A stretch of 64,000 nt of DNA from positions 1,184,789 to 1,248,788 of the forward strand of contig NZ_CP037968.1 of NCBI RefSeq assembly GCF_019633745.1, in the 5' to 3' direction. Below the pieces are notes generated by a model. It saw only the letters and a list, made by a program, of their open reading frames with translations. It made no database searches and was not told the DNA's origin. Made by a program: the position numbers and the translations under genes. Position 1 is the first letter of the stretch. The number at the start of each line of letters is the position of its first letter. Origin of the DNA: Methanofollis formosanus (GTDB taxonomy: Archaea; Halobacteriota; Methanomicrobia; Methanomicrobiales; Methanofollaceae). Shown here one piece after another: positions 33,633 through 42,428 of this stretch.

Positions 33633-34562
33633 TCAGATCTTTTTTATACAAAAGTAAACAAAATATTTGTACCCAACTTTTGGACCATAAATACTCCATA
33701 AAAGATGGTTTGACTTAAACTGGGGAATCGAACCCTTTTCTTTTAGTATATTCTCATAGTTCAACATACGTTGATCTGAAGCATCTAGAACCTCAAAATA
33801 TCGACGTTCTCCATCCTTAATCTCTTCACTTTTAAAAATTTGATACTTTTTCTTAATTTCTCCCTCCAGTTTTACTTTAATTTGTAAATATTCGGTTTTT
33901 TGATTGATTCTAAGTCCGATATACTCAGTTTTACCATCAAATCCTTTTGCATATGCAGTAGTATCATATTGAATATTGAGATTACAGACACCTTTTGGTT
34001 CAATTTCAACTGGAACCCGATATTTACAAGCCACACCCTTAAATGATTCATCACCATTTTTTTCATTAATTGTTTTATGAACATTAAGTTCATATCCCGC
34101 ATCCTTCTCTGAAAGATTTAGCCTCTCACCATTAATTGATATTTTACAATCTGTCACATTGGGTGCGTGTTGATCAGACATAATCTCAATGAGATATTGT
34201 TTATATTTCGCATTCATATGATTCTCAATATCATGAACGCTTTCCACCTTACCGATCTGACGGCCAGGTGAAATCTCACCGAAAGTCACAGTTTTAGAAA
34301 TAGTATGCAAAGTAATGTCCATAAAAGAATATCTCTCAGCAAATTTATTGATGGAATCCAACAGATCTGCGGAGTATAACATACACGATATAAATAACGA
34401 TGCAACTAATACTGCAATAAGAAATTCTACAAACAAAACAGAATCATTAGGGAATAGATAAGCACCTACTGCAGTTAGCGAGACTGAAATTATGATAACA
34501 ACAAAATAACTTACAAAACGCTTAAATAAATTCCAAAGGCGCACCCTGCGAGGACCAAACAT
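33633..34562 (-). CDS. AT-rich hypothetical membrane-anchored protein
   Basis: 309 residues, no family recognised. Two membrane helices near the N-terminus (FVSYFVVIIISVSLTAVGAY and FLIAVLVASLFISCMLYS). The remaining ~230 residues are soluble and beta-rich, with a repeated pattern of charged strands (VACKYRVPVEIEPKGVCNLN, YIGLRINQKTEYLQIKVKLE). Base composition is far below the GC level of its neighbours, and a degenerate repeat copy lies on its upstream side, so recent acquisition is likely. The two-helix plus sensor-like layout recalls membrane proteins of defence modules, but that is speculation. Confidence 0.6.
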   Translation of the reverse strand: MFGPRRVRLWNLFKRFVSYFVVIIISVSLTAVGAYLFPNDSVLFVEFLIAVLVASLFISCMLYSADLLDSINKFAERYSFMDITLHTISKTVTFGEISPGRQIGKVESVHDIENHMNAKYKQYLIEIMSDQHAPNVTDCKISINGERLNLSEKDAGYELNVHKTINEKNGDESFKGVACKYRVPVEIEPKGVCNLNIQYDTTAYAKGFDGKTEYIGLRINQKTEYLQIKVKLEGEIKKKYQIFKSEEIKDGERRYFEVLDASDQRMLNYENILKEKGSIPQFKSNHLLWSIYGPKVGYKYFVYFCIKKI

Positions 34563-34789
34563 AAATTAGAATTAATTTATGAGCATTATAAAACTACCTA
34601 ATTTGCATCCTCTTCGCCAAACACAACTCTCACCATCTGTTGTTGCCAACTATCAACACTATACATTTCGTGCTTAAATTAGTTTTGATCTCTGGTGGCA
34701 AGAAGATATAATTTAATTTATCGATAAAAAACCACCCACACAGCTAATTATGCCTACAACACGTATAATCAAATTCACAGTTTCCATAT

Positions 34790-35340
34790 TAAGGGTTCTG
34801 TAGAATTGGGCATGAAACTTTGGTTCAAGCGATGAAAGTTGTTCAGAGGGCCCTTATCATCGCGACAGCGCACTCGGAGGACATTGCTCAATTGCCACCC
34901 CAGCCTATCCTCACTGTGGGGGTTTCCGGGAGAACGACCGGAGGGAGCCGAGAAAATCTCTGATTATCGAGTCGGCCCCCCGGCGCGAGATAGCGGCGAA
35001 GAGTCTGCGATGAGAGTGGCCAATCGTTCTGAAAGTGTTTCTTTCTTCTCCGTATCATGTCCATACAAGAGAGCGATGTGTTCAAATCTTCATTCACCAC
35101 TACAGAGACGATCTTCGGGATCATTTTCATTGAGGTCATCCCAAAACTCTCTGAAGTTTGAACACTCACTCGAATTGAAGCACTTCCTTCCAGGGATTCT
35201 AAACATATCTCTTCCGCCGGGAGGCGAATGCCCCCGGATCTCCCACGGATGAAAATTGGCGGGGGACTGCAACCCCTCTTCATGATCTTCTCCTCGCCTT
35301 CCCCCCCAATCGCCATCCCAGGGGTCCGCTATGAGTCTAC
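34790..35340 (+). repeat. Mosaic non-coding repeat, copy 6 (degenerate)
   Basis: 34797-34850 is an end module without most of its stem (TGTAGAATTGGGCATGAAAC, then TTTGGTTCAAGCGATGAAAG). 34888-35020 retains decayed core sequence (TGCCACCCCAGCCTATCC, CCCCGGCGCGAGATAGCGGC). 35026-35135 carries the linker module shared with copies 2 and 7 (TCTGAAAGTGTTTCT... GGGATCATTTTCATTGAGG). 35215-35335 holds a decayed third module. Oldest-looking copy in the window. Confidence 0.65.
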
Positions 35341-35412
35341 CTGTAAGTAATATCAATTTCTGTGAAAAGAACCATAAATCAAAGAAAGGGCTTTGAACCC
35401 TCGATAGAAAAG

Positions 35413-35484
35413 AGCCGCTGGAGGGATTCGAACCCTCGGCCTGCTGATTACGAATCAGCCGCTATACCACTAAGCCACAGCGGC
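35413..35484 (-). tRNA. tRNA-Thr(CGT)
   Basis: 72 nt on the minus strand, cloverleaf clear: acceptor GCCGCTG/CAGCGGC, D arm GTGGC...GTGGTATAGCGGC, anticodon stem GCTGA/TCAGC around the loop TTCGTAA (anticodon CGT, codon ACG), and T arm GAGGGTTCGAATCCCTC. CCA is not encoded. A TATA-like box lies ~40 bp upstream. Confidence 0.95.
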
Positions 35485-35509
35485 GCGTCACCTCTACAGG
35501 TGCTTTACA

Positions 35510-35533
35510 ATGTTGGCGCCGCTGAATAATAAA
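35510..35533 (-). promoter_or_regulatory. Promoter of tRNA-Thr: TATA box and start-site block
   Basis: Minus strand: TTTATTATTC (35533-35524) then, starting 15 bp on, CGCCAACAT (35518-35510). The tRNA-Gly gene at 53.8 kb has the same two blocks with the same spacing, so both are probably part of a shared tRNA promoter design. Confidence 0.55.
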
Positions 35534-35549
35534 GGTACGCGTCGCCCCC

Positions 35550-36293
35550 TCAGTCCGTCGGCCTCTCTCCCTGCCTCCCGGCAGGGAGGAGAAGAAAGAG
35601 CGCGACGAGGGCCGCCCCCACGAAAGCCGGGACAAAAAGACTCTCGCGGAGCAGATAGCCGGTCCAGAACCCGAAGATCAGCACCGCACTCGCGGCCACC
35701 GACGGCGGGGGCATGCTCCCGCCGGCACCGCGGTGAAAGACCCAGGCATAGAAGACGCCGGTGATCGCCCAGCCGACGAAGTTCACCGTCGGGATCCCGT
35801 AGTAGACCCCCGAGTTCCCCCAGGCCCAGAACCCGGCGCTGACCGCCGCCGGGTCGAGGACGAGATCGGCGGCGACGAGGAGGAGGGCGCTTGCCGGGAG
35901 AAAACGGCGAAGAGTCGGTCCGACACAGATGCCTGCCGCCGTGACAGCGCCCAGGAAGACCGGCGGGTAGGCCACCGCCACGGTCCAGGGGACCAGCCCG
36001 AAGACCTTCCAGCCCAACGCGTCGGCGTACGCGAAAGAACCGTACGGCACGCCGGTCGCCACCGCCGCCGCCTCGACCAGGAGGGGGAGGACGGTCAGGA
36101 CGCCGAGGAGCACCGCCCCCCGCCGCCACCCGAGCCAGGCGAGGAGGGCGGCATAGGAGGGGAGGGCCATGAGGACGAGGAAGAACGCCGACGCCGCACC
36201 GCTCTCTGCCCCGAAGTCCACCAGGGCGAGTCCAACGAGGCCGAGGAGCAGGGCCCCCAGGGCCGTCGCCGCCCGCCATGCACGAATGTTCAT
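35550..36293 (-). CDS. cruF: CruF-like carotenoid hydratase (DUF422 membrane protein)
   Basis: 247 residues from ATG 36293. About eight membrane helices. Shows the CruF/DUF422 pattern: GVPYGSFAYADALGWKVFGL, VPWTVAVAYPPVFLGA, VAADLVLDPAAVSAGFWAWG, YYGIPTVNFVGWAITGVFYA. In haloarchaea CruF adds water to the ends of bisanhydrobacterioruberin to make bacterioruberin. Last gene of a four-gene operon after the lycopene-elongase-like UbiA gene (11-bp gap), which supports this role rather than an unrelated membrane enzyme. Confidence 0.82.
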   Translation of the reverse strand: MNIRAWRAATALGALLLGLVGLALVDFGAESGAASAFFLVLMALPSYAALLAWLGWRRGAVLLGVLTVLPLLVEAAAVATGVPYGSFAYADALGWKVFGLVPWTVAVAYPPVFLGAVTAAGICVGPTLRRFLPASALLLVAADLVLDPAAVSAGFWAWGNSGVYYGIPTVNFVGWAITGVFYAWVFHRGAGGSMPPPSVAASAVLIFGFWTGYLLRESLFVPAFVGAALVALFLLLPAGRQGERPTD

Positions 36294-36304
36294 CTCATTT
36301 TCTC

Positions 36305-37153
36305 CTAGATGGCCTTCGAGAGGGTGACGGCCGTAAAGGCCAGGCCCCCGAGGGCCGTGTTGACGAGCGGGAGGTACCAGTACACCGCATCGATGCGCAT
36401 CCTCCTGGAGAGAAGAAGCGAGAGGGGAACCGCGGGGAAGAGGAGGACCGGCAGAGCGAGGAGCGAGAAACCCGCGAGCGCCATCACCAGGATCGCGAAG
36501 CCCGACCAGAAGAGCAGACAGAGAAGAAGCGATGCCCGTTCGCCGAGGTAGACCGCCGTCGTGGTGATCCCGGCAGCCCGGTCGCATTCGATGTCAGGCA
36601 CCGCCGAGAAGAGGTGCATCGCGGCGATGTGCAGGTAGCCCGCCGCGACGAGGAGGGTGGGCGGGAACGTCCCCGCGGCCAGGAGATACCCGAAGATGCC
36701 GGGCATGATATAGAGCATGTTGGAGGAGAAGTCGAGGACCGGCACCTCCTTGAACCTGAGCGGCGGGGCGCTGTAGAAGTAGGAGAGAAAGAGGAAGAGC
36801 AGAAAGACGATCTTCTCTTCCAGGGTCTGCGAGACGAGGAGGAGGAGGCTGAGCCCGCCGACAAGGAGGAGGACCGTGCCGAGGTCCCGGCGCTCGGCGT
36901 CGACGAGATAATGTTCCTTCTCCCCCTTCTTCCGGTTTAGGCGGTCGGTCTCCCGGTCCCAGCGGTCGTTGACGCCGTAGATGAAGACGTTCGCCGGGAA
37001 GAAGAAGTAGATGAGATAGAGGGTGTACGCCGGGAGGAAAAAGGCCGTCCACGAGGCCATCCCCAGGGCGTAGCCGAGCACATAGGTGCCGCCGGTGTAG
37101 ATCCAGAACCGCGGCCTGGAGACCGAATAGGCAAGGGCGAGGGGAGCGTTCAC
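36305..37153 (-). CDS. lyeJ: UbiA-type prenyltransferase, lycopene elongase-like
   Basis: 282 residues, multi-spanning. Active-site motifs NDRWDRETD (about residue 62) and DIECDRAAG (about residue 192). SRPRFWIYTGGTYVLG at the N-terminus is typical of the lycopene elongase/hydratase branch of UbiA, which adds C5 units to lycopene for C50 carotenoids. The start is a GTG that overlaps the crtB stop (GTGA). Position between crtB and cruF is the strongest evidence for the assigned substrate. Confidence 0.82.
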   Translation of the reverse strand: MNAPLALAYSVSRPRFWIYTGGTYVLGYALGMASWTAFFLPAYTLYLIYFFFPANVFIYGVNDRWDRETDRLNRKKGEKEHYLVDAERRDLGTVLLLVGGLSLLLLVSQTLEEKIVFLLFLFLSYFYSAPPLRFKEVPVLDFSSNMLYIMPGIFGYLLAAGTFPPTLLVAAGYLHIAAMHLFSAVPDIECDRAAGITTTAVYLGERASLLLCLLFWSGFAILVMALAGFSLLALPVLLFPAVPLSLLLSRRMRIDAVYWYLPLVNTALGGLAFTAVTLSKAI

Positions 37154-38001
37154 CCCGTCTCACCCCGGCCCGGCCAGGTGAGGACGAGGGTGTTGGCACA
37201 GGCGCGGCCGACCGCTCGCAGGGGCGAGGGCTTGACCTTCCGGCGGTAGACGACGAACGGATCTTTCTGGATCTCCTCGGCCGTCCATCGGTAGAGGTCT
37301 GAGGCGGTCTTCACCGGCACCAGGTACCTGAACGGAATGAACGCAAAGCCCGCCTCCCCCTCCTTCTGCCAGCGGAAGTAGCGCTCGACCTGGGCCCTGA
37401 CAAACGAGGCGAAGGCCTCCGGTGCGGCCGCGGCCGTCTCCGGGTCGAGCGAGGAAAGACCGAAGGCCGCCAGTTCGTCCTGCGGGAAGTAGGTCCGGCC
37501 GAGCGTGAGGTCTTCTGCAATGTCCCTGATGAAGTTGATATATTGCATCGCCTTCCCCAGGGCACGGGCGGCCTCGAGCGCGTCCCCGGAGAGTCCCATC
37601 ACCCGCGCCATCATCAACCCGACCACCTCCGACGATCCGTACAGGTACTCCTCGAGGTCGGCGACCGTTGCATAGGTCGCCGTCCAGAGGTCGGACTCCA
37701 TCGAGCGGAGAAAGGCCTCCACCCATGCCGGTTCGATCTCCTTGCGCTCCATCAGGTCGACGAAAGCGTCGACGACGAGGTCGCCGCCCGGTTCGCCCTC
37801 GAGCGCTCCCAGGTACCGCTCTTTGAACGCGAAATATTCGGCGGTCTGCTGGGGCACGGCGTCGACGAAGTCGTCGGCCGTCCTGACAAACGAGTACAGA
37901 AGAAAGACGTCCTCTCTCACCGACCGCGGAAAAAAGAGCGTGCTGTAAAAGTACGTCGTGCTCCCGTGCCTGAAGATCCGGTAATGGGTGGGCGTGACCA
38001 T
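37150..38001 (-). CDS. crtB: Phytoene/squalene synthase
   Basis: 283 residues. Both Asp-rich motifs of the family are present: RTADDFVDAV (about residue 41) and FIRDIAEDLTLGRTYFPQDE (about residue 140). The N-terminal RIFRHGSTTYFYSTLFFP is the usual opening segment. It joins two C20 (GGPP) units to phytoene, or C15 units to squalene. Neighbouring crtI, elongase and cruF genes argue for phytoene. Gap to crtI is 12 bp and the next gene overlaps by 4 bp, all minus strand. Confidence 0.9.
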   Translation of the reverse strand: MVTPTHYRIFRHGSTTYFYSTLFFPRSVREDVFLLYSFVRTADDFVDAVPQQTAEYFAFKERYLGALEGEPGGDLVVDAFVDLMERKEIEPAWVEAFLRSMESDLWTATYATVADLEEYLYGSSEVVGLMMARVMGLSGDALEAARALGKAMQYINFIRDIAEDLTLGRTYFPQDELAAFGLSSLDPETAAAAPEAFASFVRAQVERYFRWQKEGEAGFAFIPFRYLVPVKTASDLYRWTAEEIQKDPFVVYRRKVKPSPLRAVGRACANTLVLTWPGRGETG

Positions 38002-38013
38002 GACCTCGCCGCC

Positions 38014-39489
38014 CTACCCCCCGTGCCGTTCGGCGATCTCGCGTGCCACGATGCTCGAGGAGATGAGGGTCATCGGCACCCCGATCCCCGGATGAGTGTA
38101 CTGCCCGGTGTAGTAGAGGTTCCCGACCTTCTTGCTCAGGTGCGCCGGCCGCCAGAGGGCCGTCTGGAAGAGCGTGTGCGAGAGGCCGAGGGCTGTGCCC
38201 CGGTACGCGTTGTAGCGTTCTTCGAAGTCGTGCAGCGCAAAGATCCGGCGGACCGCCACGGCGCTGCGGAGGTCGTCGCCCAGTTTTCGTTCAAGATCGC
38301 TGAGGACCCGCTCGAAGAACGCCTCTCTCAGGGCCGGCGTGTCCTCGAGGCCGGGCGCGAGGGGTACCAGGATAAAGAGCGCCTCGCATCCCGGCGGCGC
38401 GGCCGTCGGGTCGGTCTTCGAGGGGACGTTGACATAATACGAGGGATGGTCAGGCCACGCCGCCTTCTTCGGGTCGAAGATGAGGTCGAACCCCTCCTCC
38501 CAGTCCCGGTCCAGGACGAGGGTGTGGTGCGCCAGGCCCTCCACCCGCCGGTCCAGGCCCAGGTAGACGACAAACGCCGAGGGCGCCAGCACCCTGGAAC
38601 GCCAGTATTTTTCCGGGTAACTCCGGTGGGCGGGGTCCAGGAGGTCGAGTTCGGCATGGGCATAGTCGGCATTGACCAGGACCAGGTCGGCGTCGCGGCG
38701 TCCTGCGGGAGTGACGACGCCGGTCGCCCCCTTCCCAGTCACCTCGATCCGCTCCACCGGTTCGTTGAGGGCGACCGAGACCCCCAGCGACCCGGCCAGA
38801 TCGGAGAGGCCGCCGACCACCGCCCGCATCCCGCCGACCGGGTACCAGACGCCCATCGTCATGTCGATGTGGGACATGATATGGTAGAACGACGGGGTGT
38901 TCTGCGGCGAACCCCCCAGGAACCCGATGGAGTACTGGACGATCTTCTGCGCCTCGTCACTCTCGAAATGCCGCTTGACGAATTTTTCCAGGCTCTCGAA
39001 GATATGCATCCGCCGCCCCTGCATGATCAACCGGCCGCTGAGAAAGTCGAAGATCGAGCGGTAGTCGCGGTACAGGAACTCGTTGATCGAGAGGTCGTAG
39101 AGCTCTTTTGCCGAGTCGAGGTACGCCTTCAGTTTCTCGCCGCCCCTCTCCTCGAAGGAATCGAAGAGGGCATAGTCCTTCTCGAGACCGGCCGGGAGGT
39201 CGACGACCTCGCCGCCGCCGAAAAAGATCCTGTACGCCGGGTCGAGACGTTTGAGCTCATAGAAGTCGGCCGGACGCTTCCCGACCTCGGCGAAGAACTT
39301 CTCGTAGACGTCGGGCATCAGGTACCACGAGGGGCCCATGTCAAAGGAGAACCCCTGCTCCCGGTAGACCCCTGCCCGGCCGCCCGGTTGCTCGTTCTTC
39401 TCGACCACCTCCACCTCGAAACCCCGGTGCGCCAGCAGGGCCGCAGCCGAGAGGCCGCCAAACCCCGCTCCGACAACGATCGCCTTCAT
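38014..39489 (-). CDS. crtI: Phytoene desaturase (CrtI-type)
   Basis: 491 residues from ATG 39489 (MKAIVVGAGFGGLSAAALLA), a Rossmann FAD-binding start, with GGRAGVYREQGFSFDMGPSW shortly after. The C-terminal family signature is readable as GNLYYTGQYTHPGIGVPMTL. Introduces several double bases into phytoene towards lycopene. Only one desaturase gene is present in this cluster; haloarchaeal C50 pathways also use a second one (CrtD), so the product of this operon may be different or CrtI may do both. First gene of the four-gene operon. Confidence 0.92.
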   Translation of the reverse strand: MKAIVVGAGFGGLSAAALLAHRGFEVEVVEKNEQPGGRAGVYREQGFSFDMGPSWYLMPDVYEKFFAEVGKRPADFYELKRLDPAYRIFFGGGEVVDLPAGLEKDYALFDSFEERGGEKLKAYLDSAKELYDLSINEFLYRDYRSIFDFLSGRLIMQGRRMHIFESLEKFVKRHFESDEAQKIVQYSIGFLGGSPQNTPSFYHIMSHIDMTMGVWYPVGGMRAVVGGLSDLAGSLGVSVALNEPVERIEVTGKGATGVVTPAGRRDADLVLVNADYAHAELDLLDPAHRSYPEKYWRSRVLAPSAFVVYLGLDRRVEGLAHHTLVLDRDWEEGFDLIFDPKKAAWPDHPSYYVNVPSKTDPTAAPPGCEALFILVPLAPGLEDTPALREAFFERVLSDLERKLGDDLRSAVAVRRIFALHDFEERYNAYRGTALGLSHTLFQTALWRPAHLSKKVGNLYYTGQYTHPGIGVPMTLISSSIVAREIAERHGG

Positions 39490-39577
39490 TGCCCCGACAT
39501 CCCCCCTCAGGGGCCGCAACGGCCCCGGTGCTCCATCCGCAATAGCGCCAGAAAAAGGTATCGTCCCTCGTCCACGG

Positions 39578-41230
39578 TCACCCCCTCCTGACCAGGACGG
39601 TATACACCGCCACCACCCCGATGACGACCGCCGCCAGGTATCCGAGGAACGTCACCGACGAGACCATCCCGCAGAGCCAGGCCGCGACGGGACGGTCGGT
39701 GGAGAGCATCACCAGCGACGAACCCATCATGAACCCGGCCGCGACCATCCCGATGAGGAGCAGCTTCGCGGCGTACCGGATCGAGGCGCCGAGGGCGAGC
39801 ATGTCAGGGCTTTCGATAGAGAATATGACGCTTCCGGCCGCGACCTTCTTGAGCGTGACATTGGCCGTCTGCGGGAGTTCGAGGGTGTCGCCGAGCCACC
39901 CTTCCGCCGCCCGCGAGACCTCCGCAAAATGTTCGGGAGAGAAGATCTGCCTTCTCCGGATCTCCGCGATCCTGGGGCCGGCATGGACCGGAAAATTGAA
40001 GCCGGGATCGAGGTCCCGGCAGATGGCCGTGAGGAAGATGAGCACCTTGACCACCTGCATCATCGTGAGCGGGACCTTGAGACGGTAGCGCCGGAGGGTG
40101 TCGGGGATCTGCTCCATCACCTCCCCGAAGTCCACCTGCCCGAGTTCGTACGTCCTGAACTGTCTGAGCGTGGCGTAGATCTCGTCCTTGAATGCGTCGA
40201 GGTCCTCATCGGCCGGGACCACCCCCAGGTCATGGTAGGCGCCGACGATGCTCTCGACGTCCTCGTCCACGACGCCCGACATCAGACGGATGAAGGCGTC
40301 CCGGCGTTCGGGCCTGAGGACGCCGACGGTCCCGAAGTCGACGAAGGCGAGCGTTCCGTCGCGGGTCACGAGGAGGTTGCCGGTATGGGGGTCGGCATGA
40401 AAAAACCCGTCCTCGAAGACCTGCTGGAGATAGGAACCGAGCAGGATATCGGCGACCTCTTCTGAGCGGATGCCGGAGGCCCGGATCCCCTCGAGGTCGT
40501 CGATTCTCACCCCGTCGATATAGGTCATCGTCAGGAGACGCGGGCCCGAACATTCCCAGAAGATTCTCGGGACGACGACGCGGGGAAAGTCTTCGAGGTT
40601 GTGGGCCAGCACCTCGGCGTGCTTGCCCTCCTGCACGAAGTCGAGTTCGCGCCTGATCTGGACGGAGAACTCCTGAACCAGACCGACCGGGTTGTAGAGC
40701 GCAAGGTCCGGGTACCGCTTTTCGATGCGGCGGGCAAGGGAGGCGAGGATCTCGAGGTCTTCCTCGATGACCTTCCTGATCCCGGGCCGCTGCACCTTGA
40801 CGGCCACCTCGGTCCCGTTCTTCAGGACCGCACGATGGACCTGCGCGAGGGAGGCGGCCGCGACCGGGGCCTCGTCGAAGGCGGCGAAGGCCTCCTCGAC
40901 CGGGCCGCAGCACTCCTCGATCACCGGCCTGACCGTCTCGAAGGGGAGCGGCGCCACCTCGTCGGTCAGCCGCGTCAGTTCGTCGGCGAGGGGTTGGGGC
41001 AGGAGTTCCCGGCGGGTGCTCAGGATCTGCCCGAACTTGATGAAGGTGGGCCCGAGTTCCTCCAGGGCAAGACGGACCCGCCGATAGAGCGGGACGGTTC
41101 CGTCCGCACGCTCCCGTTTCAAGAGCCCGAGCCTGGCCAGGGGAGGGACGATCCCGTCGAAAACGGCGCCCAGGCCGTACTTCGCCAGCACTCCGGTGAT
41201 CTCCCGGTACCTGCCCAGATGCCTGATCAC
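39578..41230 (-). CDS. UbiB/ABC1/ADCK-family atypical kinase
   Basis: 550 residues, starting at a GTG. Family marks: LGPTFIKFGQILSTRRELLP (KxGQ helix, about residue 60), the Ala-rich loop VAAASLAQVH, catalytic Lys in EVAVKVQRPG, DGFFHADPHTGNLL and VDFGTVG for metal binding. Two membrane helices at the C-terminus. ADCK proteins support isoprenoid-lipid metabolism in bacteria and mitochondria through ATPase activity. It lies 88 bp upstream of crtI on the same strand, fitting a helper role for prenyl-lipid enzymes. Archaeal function unproven. Confidence 0.92.
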   Translation of the reverse strand: MIRHLGRYREITGVLAKYGLGAVFDGIVPPLARLGLLKRERADGTVPLYRRVRLALEELGPTFIKFGQILSTRRELLPQPLADELTRLTDEVAPLPFETVRPVIEECCGPVEEAFAAFDEAPVAAASLAQVHRAVLKNGTEVAVKVQRPGIRKVIEEDLEILASLARRIEKRYPDLALYNPVGLVQEFSVQIRRELDFVQEGKHAEVLAHNLEDFPRVVVPRIFWECSGPRLLTMTYIDGVRIDDLEGIRASGIRSEEVADILLGSYLQQVFEDGFFHADPHTGNLLVTRDGTLAFVDFGTVGVLRPERRDAFIRLMSGVVDEDVESIVGAYHDLGVVPADEDLDAFKDEIYATLRQFRTYELGQVDFGEVMEQIPDTLRRYRLKVPLTMMQVVKVLIFLTAICRDLDPGFNFPVHAGPRIAEIRRRQIFSPEHFAEVSRAAEGWLGDTLELPQTANVTLKKVAAGSVIFSIESPDMLALGASIRYAAKLLLIGMVAAGFMMGSSLVMLSTDRPVAAWLCGMVSSVTFLGYLAAVVIGVVAVYTVLVRRG

Positions 41231-41325
41231 GGTTCACCCCCCGACCGAAAGAGGGGGACGAAGATATATAATACCGGTGCCGGACGGCGAATAAAAAAGA
41301 GAAATATGGTCGTTTCTGCGCAGGC

Positions 41326-41619
41326 TTACGAATAGCCCCGCATCGTCACGTTCGAGCTCCCGCCCTTCTCCTCGGGCGGCTGGATGGACCCGAACTTCTC
41401 TTCATAGTCCTTCATGCTCTTGGAAAGAACGGCAAGAAGGTTCTTGGCATGCTTCGGGGTGATGGAGACGATCGACTTGGCCCTCGCCTGGTTGGTGCCG
41501 GGGATCTCGTGAAGGAACATGAACGTGAACTCGTCTTCCTTATAAGCCACCTGGATCCGGTTGGCGTAGACGGGGTCCAGCGTCTGCGGGACGTTCACCG
41601 AGAGGTCGTGTTGTGCCAT
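41326..41619 (-). CDS. DUF3467 protein
   Basis: 97 residues from ATG 41619 (MAQHDLSVNVPQTLDPVYAN). Pattern typical of DUF3467: PVYANRIQVAYKEDEFTFMF, IVSITPKHAKNLLAVLSKSM and YEEKFGSIQPPE. The family is small, conserved in bacteria and Archaea and without known function. Divergent from the Cas4-like gene across a 40-bp gap, so the two starts share a promoter region. Confidence 0.85.
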   Translation of the reverse strand: MAQHDLSVNVPQTLDPVYANRIQVAYKEDEFTFMFLHEIPGTNQARAKSIVSITPKHAKNLLAVLSKSMKDYEEKFGSIQPPEEKGGSSNVTMRGYS

Positions 41620-41659
41620 GGGGTTAAGTATAAGCAATGTAGGATTAAGGGTTTTTGTG

Positions 41660-42325
41660 ATGGACGACCTCATCGGGATCGCCGCCGTCGTCACCGCACG
41701 CTTCTGTCCCCTCCGCCTGTACCTCGATCGCCAGGAGGAACACGAGGAACCGCCGCGCTATGCGGTCTGCAAACAGGTCTCGTACCACCTCGGCACCCCC
41801 TTCGAACCCGACGCTGTCTGGGAGGAGGTCTGCACCGTCCTCCCGTACGCCGGCGAGGAGGAACGGGCGCTCTTCGAGCAGTGCGTGACGAACTGCCGGG
41901 GAAAAGAATGGCCGCGCTTCTCGGACCACGACGTCCCGGTCACTTCCACCGCCCTCGGGATCAGGGGGACCGTCGACAAGGTCGACCCCGCCGTCCCGTC
42001 CTTCGCGATCACCAGGGCGAGCGAGGCGCCGCAGGCCGGGGTCTGGGGGGCCGACCGGGTCAGGGTCGCCTGTTTTAGCGCCTGCGTCAGGGAGAACTTC
42101 AGCCTCGAGGTGAACGGCGGGTGGGTGGAGTACGTCCCCTCTGGCGTCCTCAGGTTCTGCACCCCGGGCCCCCGGGACCGGCGGGCGATGCTCAGGGCGG
42201 TCGACGCCGCAAAAAAGGTTGAAGAAGGACGGGTCCCGAGAAAACCTCTCAACCCGCCGTGCACCCGGTGCCCGCACCAGGAACGGTGCGCACCCGGGCC
42301 GCGGCGGCTTTCGGAGTTGTTGTGA
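41660..42325 (+). CDS. Cas4/RecB-like protein with altered active site
   Basis: 221 residues from ATG 41660. Cas4-like layout: one Cys near the N-terminus (TARFCPLRLYLD), GIRGTVDKVD holding the metal-binding Asp, and a C-terminal cluster CTRCPHQERC, together giving four Cys for an iron-sulfur cluster. The E-x-K position reads FAITRASEAP, so the catalytic Glu and Lys are missing. The protein therefore probably binds DNA or has another role instead of cutting. There is no CRISPR array or cas gene in this window, so it belongs to the solitary archaeal group. Confidence 0.7.
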   Translation: MDDLIGIAAVVTARFCPLRLYLDRQEEHEEPPRYAVCKQVSYHLGTPFEPDAVWEEVCTVLPYAGEEERALFEQCVTNCRGKEWPRFSDHDVPVTSTALGIRGTVDKVDPAVPSFAITRASEAPQAGVWGADRVRVACFSACVRENFSLEVNGGWVEYVPSGVLRFCTPGPRDRRAMLRAVDAAKKVEEGRVPRKPLNPPCTRCPHQERCAPGPRRLSELL

Positions 42326-42428
42326 GATGGCTCTCCGGATTCTCCCCTTCCGGAACGTGAATCGAGAATCGACCACACCCGGCGCGAAGAGGGGGGAAGG
42401 CGCGATGATCCAGGCGTGCCGCCCATAT

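Noticed and set aside
37543-39591. 682-codon plus-strand frame opposite crtB and crtI
   Set aside because: Antisense shadow in high-GC DNA; both minus-strand genes have complete family motifs.
41660-42325. Cas4 as evidence for a CRISPR-Cas system
   Set aside because: No array or other cas gene is visible in the window and the catalytic residues are missing; solitary Cas4-like genes are common in Archaea.
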